Part shown: one piece after another, positions 1 through 6,458 of the stretch | Layout of the letters: every line of letters starts with the position of its first letter | Numbering within the stretch: position 1 is the stretch's first letter | NCBI GenBank assembly: GCA_042091035.1 | Contig: JBELIG010000153.1 | Coordinates: forward strand, 1-7,828 | DNA from: AM-2324 sp042091035 | Lineage (GTDB): Bacteria > Bacteroidota > Bacteroidia > Chitinophagales > Saprospiraceae | DNA length: 7,828 bases | Direction of reading: 5' to 3' | The notes under the pieces: generated by a model | What the model saw: only the letters and a program-made list of their open reading frames with translations | Databases searched by the model: none | What the model was told of the DNA's origin: nothing | Made by a program: the position numbers and the translations under genes

Positions 1-3000
1 TCATTTCCCCATTGCATTTCTAGAATCTCATCCTTAGAAAGCTCAATCTGAAGGTCTTTGCCTTTATAATCTAAGAACACTTCCGCAAAATCACTATTGT
101 TAGAGAAAACATTCAAAATTCCACCTTTATACCCGAAGAAATAATAGCTGCCAGATGGTGATCTTAAGTATAGATATAATCGATCATCCTTCTCCTGCAT
201 AGGCATTTTGGTTTCCATATAACAGGTCACTTTCTTGTTGAATGGTTTTCCTTTAATACTAGATATTCCGACCTTATCATCTAATGTAATAAAGGATTGG
301 TAATCCGGATCCCATTTCATATTCAACTTATTGAAAAGAAAACTGTACTTATTATATTTTTCAGGAATAAGAAAGGTATTCAATGCGATATCAGAAATTG
401 CCTGCGTTATTTCTTTATTGTCAGGAAAAAGCTCTGAAACTGTTTTCTGATAAAATCGAACATCTGTAGCATATACAACCCCTTGTGCATCCAACGCATA
501 ATTAACAAAATCGTTAATCATAACTTTTTCAAGATCTTCAGGTATTAAAACATCGACTCCTAACATGAATTCTCCTGTAATCTTTTGCATTGGGACAGGA
601 GTATCATTGATTGTATCTTTAAGAAGCTCAATGTTAGTTTCCATGCGTCCTGCAGCATCAACATTCATGAATTTCAAATCTTCACAAAAATTGAACATAC
701 CTTCTGCCCTAACTTTTCCTGTTTTATTCTCGAATACAATAAGATTACCTCTATTTACCCCAGGATTCATAACCTTTGTAGAATCACCAAAATTAAAATA
801 ATCTTTATCCTCATCATAATTCAATAAGCCAGTTGCTTCAATAAGTAATCTATCCTTCCTGTAATACAAAGGAGCCATAATCCTTGGATAGATCTGAGCA
901 TTTTCTCTACTCAAGAACAATCCATTTCGTATAACTTCTCCATCAAAGTTTTGTGGTTTATCAAAAGCAATTGAAAGATTACTTCTATCCCCTTCAAAGT
1001 TTACAGAAAACCAATGTTTTGCGTTTAAGTTAGCATCTAATTGAGCATGACCTTTAAAGAATAGTTCTTTTTGGTTGGATTGTAGGTTTATTTCACCCTG
1101 ATATTCAATCTTGTCATCGATAAAAAACTGCTTATCATTTTCCACTATTCCAGTTGCCCTGGTAACCACTCCACGCTGCTTATAACTCCCTTTACCCAGA
1201 CCTCTAGATCCAATTATATCCTGAAATTCTATCTCTTGCTCGTGAGGACCAACATTGTATTGATAAAAGCCAGAAGCATTGTAACTATTCTTGCCTTTAA
1301 TCTTAACTGTTGCACGATTGATTACATGAAATTTCGATAAGGTATCGGCTATGATTTTAGCCTCGAACAAAGTATCTATTACTGCACCTGGCCATACCTG
1401 AATCAAGCTGTCTACCGGGTAGATAAATGCATCGGCTGATTTTACAAATGGAACACCCTCTATTTCAAGTAGAGAATTTTCAAGACTTAAACTAGCCTTA
1501 TCGCCTAGAAAGTTTAAACTATCCTGTTTTTCATGGATAGAAAGAAAACGACCTTGCTCATCTTCCTCTGGTTTAAATATTACCTTCCGCTCATCAATAT
1601 CCCAATCAAATTGGTCTAAATTGGTAGAGAATTTATTGCGAGTAAGTTTGGTATAATTATCGTCATTGTTTGAATAAAATTTTCCATAATTAGCGTCAAA
1701 ATCAACCTCAAAACGCATATTCCCTGTCTCAAGAGCAGCATCTTCTGATTCGATTGAGTTAATCACAACTCCTGCTGTATCAGAAAAAATGGAATTTCGC
1801 TTGAATGAAAATAATTTGGAATTCATCCGAGCTTCAGACCAATAAAACTCACCATTAGCCCTCAAACCATCAGGAGTAAGAATCAAGGTGCCATCAAGCT
1901 CATGTTCATTGCTAGTAAAAATATCGAAGGCTTGATCTTCTGAACTTCTAACGTACATGCTATCTCGATAAGGTCTCCAGTCAATTTTCACATTCTTTCC
2001 CTCCGCTCTTGGAACCTCTACATCCTCTACAACACCCTCCTCCAATAGGAAATTCTCAGCAGAAGCAGTAAGCTGCTTTGGCATAAAAATAATATCCTCT
2101 GAATTTACCGATGCTCGAAGGTAGGTTAATGTTCCCTCACCGAGAAAGCCATCATTAGACAGATTAATTTCTCCCCTATAGTTTCCTGCTCCTTGATAGA
2201 TAGAATATCCTTCAGTAGGAGTAACAGAGACAAATCCAAGTGATGTATCTGGCTGAATTGAAATTTCTTCCCTAAATGGTTCGAATATATCACTAGAAAC
2301 AACATTTCCTTTAAATCGAACAACATCTCTTTCTAAACTCAATAGACTATTCAAATAAAAGGGCTCTAATTCAATATAAAAGGAGTCTCTATTGTAAGCT
2401 CCATCCATTATCGATGGATCATCATAAAAGACAAACGAACTTTCCTGAGATTGAAAAGATGGAAATAGGGCAATATTATCTCTACCAGATTTATTCAAAG
2501 GAGCATCTATAAGTAATACCCCACTTACATTTTCAATTCTTGAATTGATTGAATATGCAGGTTTTAACTTCCCCTTTTCTTCTTTTGCATCAATGATAGG
2601 TAAGAATATATCAAAAAACTTAGTAGAGTCCGTTTCGATATTAAATTCATCATAATTAAAATGGAAATCATCTCCAATTAAAACTGAATAGCCTGCAAAC
2701 AATCGACCAGCAAAATCCATATCTCGCCCTGCTTGAAGTGTGATTTGCTTGTTAAAAGGTTTGAGACCAACGAATTTTTTTGGTGAGAACTCGACATTCC
2801 GGATTCCGAATAAAGTCAAATCTCCAGTATTCAAATCCATAATTCCATTATCAAATTTCTCTGTAACAGACTCTAGTTTTATACGATCAAAATCACTGCC
2901 TCCTTTTGCAGCTACTGCATATAAGAATATTTTTTCTTTTACTTCGATTTCCTCAGTATCCGGATAGTAATTGATAAATCCGTTTTCCACCAAATCGTAG

Positions 3001-4490
3001 AGCACCGTTTCAATGGTCTCCGCGGAGAACTTAGGATTAATGTTTTCGGCAACTGTCCAGGCACTAATCCTCCTCAAACCTTCATCCTTTGCCGTCCTGT
3101 AGATCACATTTATGATGTTGTAGTCTGCTCCTCCTCTGTATGAAACAAACTCTGACTCAGAAAAATAGTTTTCAGACTCTAAGACAACTTTTGCCTTAGA
3201 ACTACTGAATTGCATCGTTTTCTCTCCCAGAATAAGGCTATCACCTTCCAGATAATAGTTCATGTTATCTGCCTGTATATTCACATTATGAATTGAACTG
3301 TAAAAAGGGGTCTTTTGATTTCCGTTAGGACCACGCTTCAATTCCAATTTTTTATTTGGAATCTCATAACGCATTATGATGTTTGGGTGATAGATTGAAT
3401 CAGATCCCATAAAGATGTTACAAGACACATTATCAGAAGTGATCTTTTCATTGGTTAAGATCCTAAATTGATTAGATTGGCTAATAAGTTTTAGCGCACC
3501 ATCTTCATTATAAATTTTCAACTCAGCCTTTGCCCCATCTAGGCCTGGACCATAAATTGTGAGTCCAGAAAGTTTAAAGCCTCCAGAATATTCAATTCCT
3601 GCTCCGAAATTATCAATCGAAAGAGAACCGCCCTTAGATTCAAACTTAGGATATAAACCCTTCAACCCCTTTTTTCTTGCACCAATCTTATCTTCAAAAC
3701 TCCCACTAATTCTTTTTGAACCAAAATATCTTGGGTATTCAAGATCAACTTTTGAACAAGTATAAAGTCCCTTAGTCATTTCTATTTCAAAGTCTCCTAA
3801 GTAGGCTCGAATATCCTCCTCAGAATCAAATCTTGACCAATCTACTTCACCTCCACTTGCCAAAAATCGCTTTTTTAGCATATTGTACTGACCACTTGTG
3901 TTTGCTATGATCAAAGAGTCTTTATTCCGGACACAAACAAGATCAACAGATTCCAAATCAGCCCATAAAGAACCATCCTCCACCTTAAGTTTAATTGGAA
4001 TGTCTCCTATGGCTGACCAAGAAAATGTAGAGGTCTTTTTATAGAGAATATTTTGTCCAAAAAAATCAGATCCAAAATTAAGGATCATCTTATAATTATC
4101 TCTTTTAAGCTTTATATCGCTTGTAAAAACAGCACTTAGAAATGTACTCCACTCCGAAATACTATATTTGCCAGGTTCCAAATTCTTTATGGCCATCAAA
4201 CTTTTCAAATACGAATCAAAATGAGGATTAGCTATTAATTTAGCATCCAACATTTGTGCTGATACATTTCTAATTTGCATGATTTCATCAGGACTAAATT
4301 GTCCATCACTTACCATAGCATCAAATCGTTCATGGGTTTCCTTGAGCTTTGGCTGCTTGTTATAATTCATGAAATCCTTGAGGTCCTTTAGAAAACCGGA
4401 CTGATCTTCAGAAAAACTGCTAAGGTTTTGCGAAAAGCCTGCTAAAGCTAAAAAGCAAAACAAGATTAAAAGGGATAGTTTCTTAGTCAT
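1..4490 (-). CDS. Giant exported beta-rich protein of unknown function, C-terminus cut by window edge
   Basis: The frame is open for 1496 codons from the ATG at 4490 to the left edge with no stop, so the protein is at least 1496 residues. The N-terminus (MTKKLSLLILFCFLALAGFSQ) is a clear type I signal peptide, with likely cleavage after S20. Cys16 lies inside the hydrophobic stretch and is not a lipobox. No later membrane segment is visible. After a helical region (about 22-130) comes alternating beta-strand-like sequence. Landmarks are GGEVDW at 213-218, a helical winged-helix-like segment at about 455-525, a duplicated strand motif at 771-802 and 865-896, looser copies at 1130-1151 and 1248-1268, VPFVKSADAFIYP at 1013-1025, and a final beta domain from about W1393. 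The layout resembles large conserved hypothetical proteins of Bacteroidota; that is recollection, not a search. Beta repeats of this kind also suggest OstA/LptA-like or AsmA-like envelope proteins, but no family motif proves it. The start lies 18 nt after the prmA stop with no clear Shine-Dalgarno sequence, so it probably shares the prmA transcript. Function unknown; periplasmic or surface location is inferred. Confidence 0.9.
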   Translation of the reverse strand, partial: MTKKLSLLILFCFLALAGFSQNLSSFSEDQSGFLKDLKDFMNYNKQPKLKETHERFDAMVSDGQFSPDEIMQIRNVSAQMLDAKLIANPHFDSYLKSLMAIKNLEPGKYSISEWSTFLSAVFTSDIKLKRDNYKMILNFGSDFFGQNILYKKTSTFSWSAIGDIPIKLKVEDGSLWADLESVDLVCVRNKDSLIIANTSGQYNMLKKRFLASGGEVDWSRFDSEEDIRAYLGDFEIEMTKGLYTCSKVDLEYPRYFGSKRISGSFEDKIGARKKGLKGLYPKFESKGGSLSIDNFGAGIEYSGGFKLSGLTIYGPGLDGAKAELKIYNEDGALKLISQSNQFRILTNEKITSDNVSCNIFMGSDSIYHPNIIMRYEIPNKKLELKRGPNGNQKTPFYSSIHNVNIQADNMNYYLEGDSLILGEKTMQFSSSKAKVVLESENYFSESEFVSYRGGADYNIINVIYRTAKDEGLRRISAWTVAENINPKFSAETIETVLYDLVENGFINYYPDTEEIEVKEKIFLYAVAAKGGSDFDRIKLESVTEKFDNGIMDLNTGDLTLFGIRNVEFSPKKFVGLKPFNKQITLQAGRDMDFAGRLFAGYSVLIGDDFHFNYDEFNIETDSTKFFDIFLPIIDAKEEKGKLKPAYSINSRIENVSGVLLIDAPLNKSGRDNIALFPSFQSQESSFVFYDDPSIMDGAYNRDSFYIELEPFYLNSLLSLERDVVRFKGNVVSSDIFEPFREEISIQPDTSLGFVSVTPTEGYSIYQGAGNYRGEINLSNDGFLGEGTLTYLRASVNSEDIIFMPKQLTASAENFLLEEGVVEDVEVPRAEGKNVKIDWRPYRDSMYVRSSEDQAFDIFTSNEHELDGTLILTPDGLRANGEFYWSEARMNSKLFSFKRNSIFSDTAGVVINSIESEDAALETGNMRFEVDFDANYGKFYSNNDDNYTKLTRNKFSTNLDQFDWDIDERKVIFKPEEDEQGRFLSIHEKQDSLNFLGDKASLSLENSLLEIEGVPFVKSADAFIYPVDSLIQVWPGAVIDTLFEAKIIADTLSKFHVINRATVKIKGKNSYNASGFYQYNVGPHEQEIEFQDIIGSRGLGKGSYKQRGVVTRATGIVENDKQFFIDDKIEYQGEINLQSNQKELFFKGHAQLDANLNAKHWFSVNFEGDRSNLSIAFDKPQNFDGEVIRNGLFLSRENAQIYPRIMAPLYYRKDRLLIEATGLLNYDEDKDYFNFGDSTKVMNPGVNRGNLIVFENKTGKVRAEGMFNFCEDLKFMNVDAAGRMETNIELLKDTINDTPVPMQKITGEFMLGVDVLIPEDLEKVMINDFVNYALDAQGVVYATDVRFYQKTVSELFPDNKEITQAISDIALNTFLIPEKYNKYSFLFNKLNMKWDPDYQSFITLDDKVGISSIKGKPFNKKVTCYMETKMPMQEKDDRLYLYLRSPSGSYYFFGYKGGILNVFSNNSDFAEVFLDYKGKDLQIELSKDEILEMQWGN

Positions 4491-4508
4491 TTTTAGATAA
4501 ATAATTTC

Positions 4509-5339
4509 TTAGTTACTTGTAAATAAATAGCATACCCAGCCTTCTCTAGTATTCATTCTCAATGGCTTTAAACCTGCCTCTTCAGCCTTTGCAACAACTA
4601 GTTCAACATCTTTTTCCAGAATACCAGAAATCAATAAATTCCCACCTTTACGAAGATGCTGTCTTAGTGTAGTCAAAGATTCAAGAATTACATTTCTGTT
4701 TATATTTGCCAATATATAATCAAATGTCGATTGCGCTTCTACCTGATCAAGAACGCCCTGAAAGATAGAAATATGCGCTACACCATTGATTTTTGCATTT
4801 GACAAACTATTCTCATAAGCATTTGCTTCAATGTCAAAAGCAAGTATAGACTTAGCGCCTTCTTTTGCTGCCAATATGGCAAGAATACCCGTTCCGCACC
4901 CATAATCCATTACATCTTTTCCATCAAAGTCCATAGAGGACATCGCATCCACCATCATATACGTAGTAGCATGGTGCCCCGTCCCGAATGACATTTGAGG
5001 ATCTATAAGCAAATCGTGTTTATAATCCTTTTTTTGCTCATGAAAGGAAGCACGGATTTGCGCATAGTCATTCACAAAAATGGGCTGAAAAGAAGATTCC
5101 CAAACTGCATTCCAGTTTTGAGCTTTCACAGTTTCCTCCTTAAAGCTTAATTCAAAACGATCTACTACATTTAAAAATTCTCCTCTAGAGGCTTCAAAAG
5201 TGTCGTCTAGTTCAAAACTAAGAGAAAAACCTTCTGAAGTCTCCTCTATCATATCACAGTTTAACAAGGACATAAAAGCAAGAACCATCTCACGCTTTTC
5301 TTCAACAACATCAACCGTAAACTTTCTAAAATCATTCAT
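4509..5339 (-). CDS. prmA: Ribosomal protein L11 methyltransferase
   Basis: A 276-residue cytoplasmic class I SAM-dependent methyltransferase. By family knowledge it trimethylates lysine side chains and the N-terminal amino group of ribosomal protein L11. The N-terminal part (about 1-70) is the small L11-recognition domain. It is followed by the family linker NWNAVWESSFQPIFV (75-89). The catalytic domain shows DPQMSFGTGHHATT at 113-126, SAM-binding motif I DYGCGTG at 145-151, the acidic ribose-binding segment FDIEANA at 168-174, and ANINRNVI at 211-218, the (A/N)-N-I-x-x-N active-site loop. Length is normal for Bacteroidota PrmA, which is slightly shorter than the E. coli enzyme. The start at 5339 gives a typical N-terminus (MNDFRKFTVDV). 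The region just upstream is AT-rich with no Shine-Dalgarno sequence. A hairpin ends 14 nt before the start codon. The giant exported gene follows after 18 nt, which suggests cotranscription without an obvious functional link. PrmA is usually dispensable in bacteria where tested. Confidence 0.95.
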   Translation of the reverse strand: MNDFRKFTVDVVEEKREMVLAFMSLLNCDMIEETSEGFSLSFELDDTFEASRGEFLNVVDRFELSFKEETVKAQNWNAVWESSFQPIFVNDYAQIRASFHEQKKDYKHDLLIDPQMSFGTGHHATTYMMVDAMSSMDFDGKDVMDYGCGTGILAILAAKEGAKSILAFDIEANAYENSLSNAKINGVAHISIFQGVLDQVEAQSTFDYILANINRNVILESLTTLRQHLRKGGNLLISGILEKDVELVVAKAEEAGLKPLRMNTREGWVCYLFTSN

Positions 5340-5353
5340 GCATTTAACTTATA

Positions 5354-5382
5354 AAAGCATTATGAAACCCTCATAATGCTTT
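5354..5382 (-). terminator. Perfect 12-bp hairpin between folD and prmA (terminator or leader structure)
   Basis: Arms 5354-5365 and 5371-5382 pair without mismatch around a 5-nt loop (AACCC on the plus strand). Three of the twelve pairs are G-C. On the minus strand the stem runs straight into TATAAGTTAAATGC and then the prmA ATG, 14 nt after the hairpin. The last stem bases and the next base give a short TTTT, a weak U-tract. It could end folD transcripts, but it sits so close to prmA that it could equally be a 5' leader structure affecting prmA translation, or an mRNA processing or stability element. The pairing is seen directly; the function is inferred. Confidence 0.45.
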
Positions 5383-5426
5383 ATTAATATTTCTGTTTCC
5401 TAATCAACGAATTTTGAACATCCGTA

Positions 5427-6317
5427 CTATTTATATATGCTTCCCTTGGCAGCTAAAAGGGTGTTCCATAACAATGAACACACCGTCATAGGACCAACAC
5501 CTCCAGGAACTGGTGTAATCAACGAAGCTTTATTGCGAACAGGTTCAAAATCCACATCACCTACAAGCTTGTAGCCCGATTTCCTTGAAGAATCTTCTAC
5601 TCTATTTATTCCAACATCAATTACAACTACGCCATCCTTCACCATATCTTCGGTAACAAAATTAGGAATGCCAATAGCTGCAATAATAATATCCGCTCTT
5701 AGCAATTCTTCTTTTAAGTTCTTAGTTCTAGAATGTGTCAAGGTTACAGTTGCATTACCAACTTTTGCTTTTCTAGACATTAGAATACTAATCGGTGTAC
5801 CCACTATATTTGATCGACCAAGAACGACACATTGTTTTCCAGATGTTTCTACTCCATATCGTTCCAACATAGTTATAATACCAAATGGAGTGGCCGGAAG
5901 AAAAGCAGGTAAGCCCTGGGCCATTTTCCCAAAATTCACTGGGTGAAATCCATCCACATCTTTCTTTGGATCAATCGCCATGATTATATTATCGGAATTA
6001 ATATGATCCGGAAGTGGCAATTGAACAATGAATCCGTCAACAGATTCATCAGCATTCAATTTTAGAACAACCTCGATTAATGCCTCTTCTGAGGTAGAAT
6101 CAGGTAATTTTATAGTTTCAGAATTGAAAGCAGCAGCATCACAAGCCCGCACCTTTCCCCTAACATACGATTGACTTGCAGGGTTTTCTCCTACAATAAC
6201 AGCAACCAATTTTGGTGAACGACCTCGTTCTTCTTTTATCTTTTCTGCCTCAACTCTTATCTCCTCCCTTATGATACCCGATAAGGCTTTGCCATCAATA
6301 AGATTATCTTGACTCAT
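5427..6317 (-). CDS. folD: Bifunctional methylenetetrahydrofolate dehydrogenase / methenyltetrahydrofolate cyclohydrolase
   Basis: A cytoplasmic enzyme interconverting 5,10-methylene-, 5,10-methenyl- and 10-formyl-tetrahydrofolate with NADP(H), supplying one-carbon units for purines and formyl-Met-tRNA. With the ATG at 6317 it has 296 residues, the normal family length. Visible motifs are SYVRGK at 50-55 with catalytic Tyr51 and Lys55, VQLPLP at 98-103, KKDVDGFHP at 118-126 with the folate-contacting Asp122, the Rossmann dinucleotide loop GRSNIVGTP at 167-175, VIDVGIN at 232-238, and the family signature PGGVGPMTV at 271-279. All key residues are present. The frame stays open upstream to an ATG at 6377, adding 20 residues (MTWIYSKYRNF...) that do not look like a FolD N-terminus. 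MSQDNLIDGKALS is a typical one, so 6317 is preferred. That upstream stretch also contains an inverted repeat, which fits leader DNA better than coding DNA. prmA follows after 87 nt. Confidence 0.95.
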   Translation of the reverse strand: MSQDNLIDGKALSGIIREEIRVEAEKIKEERGRSPKLVAVIVGENPASQSYVRGKVRACDAAAFNSETIKLPDSTSEEALIEVVLKLNADESVDGFIVQLPLPDHINSDNIIMAIDPKKDVDGFHPVNFGKMAQGLPAFLPATPFGIITMLERYGVETSGKQCVVLGRSNIVGTPISILMSRKAKVGNATVTLTHSRTKNLKEELLRADIIIAAIGIPNFVTEDMVKDGVVVIDVGINRVEDSSRKSGYKLVGDVDFEPVRNKASLITPVPGGVGPMTVCSLLWNTLLAAKGSIYK

Positions 6318-6458
6318 TATTATTTTGATTTTTCCCAAAATAACAAAATTCCTATACTTGGAATAAATCCAAGTCATAATGCCATTTAAATATTGGACAA
6401 TTGTAATTAATTAAACCTTGTGTATTATATTATGAAGCAAAACTTTAAATCACATATA
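6318..6458. promoter_or_regulatory. AT-rich divergent intergenic region between folD and the PQQ dehydrogenase gene
   Basis: This 141-bp stretch must carry the start signals for folD (leftward) and the secreted dehydrogenase gene (rightward). It is very AT-rich, with the self-complementary runs acaattgt and taattaatta near 6397-6412. On the minus strand TATTTTGG (6342-6335) is a 7-of-8 match to the Bacteroidota -7 consensus TAnnTTTG. It lies 17 nt before the folD start, and no well-spaced TTG -33 element is found, so it is only a weak candidate. On the plus strand a TTG at 6418-6420 precedes TATATTAT at 6427-6434, again not a convincing pair. No terminator is expected between divergent genes and none is seen. 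Confidence 0.4.
6356..6374. repeat. Perfect 7-bp inverted repeat upstream of folD
   Basis: The arms ACTTGGA (6356-6362) and TCCAAGT (6368-6374) are exact reverse complements around a 5-nt ATAAA spacer. The repeat lies 39-57 nt upstream of the chosen folD start. It could be an operator half-site pair for a dimeric regulator or a small hairpin in the folD leader. A perfect 7-bp repeat can arise by chance in AT-rich DNA, although three of these seven pairs are G-C. No regulator is identified. Confidence 0.35.

Noticed and set aside
1..3. TCA at the left edge, readable as a minus-strand TGA stop for the giant gene
   Set aside because: It is out of frame. Codons of the giant gene occupy 3-5, 6-8 and so on, so the frame is still open at the edge.
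565..827. Two overlapping plus-strand reading frames of 78 and 80 codons
   Set aside because: They lie opposite the giant minus-strand gene, overlap each other in different frames, and show no recognisable protein character.
2126..2326. Minus-strand 66-codon reading frame in a second frame
   Set aside because: It lies inside the giant gene in another frame; the giant frame is continuous here and carries the clear internal repeat.
2740..3765. Plus-strand frames at 2740-2967 and 3559-3765
   Set aside because: Both are antisense to the giant gene, with no start signals or family features.
5332..5343. Four-codon upstream frame ATG CAT GAA TGA overlapping the prmA start
   Set aside because: It is too short to support without ribosome data and likely a chance product of the repeated ATG-like bases.
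5668..5946. Plus-strand 92-codon frame
   Set aside because: It is antisense to the NADP-binding part of folD, which is certain coding sequence.
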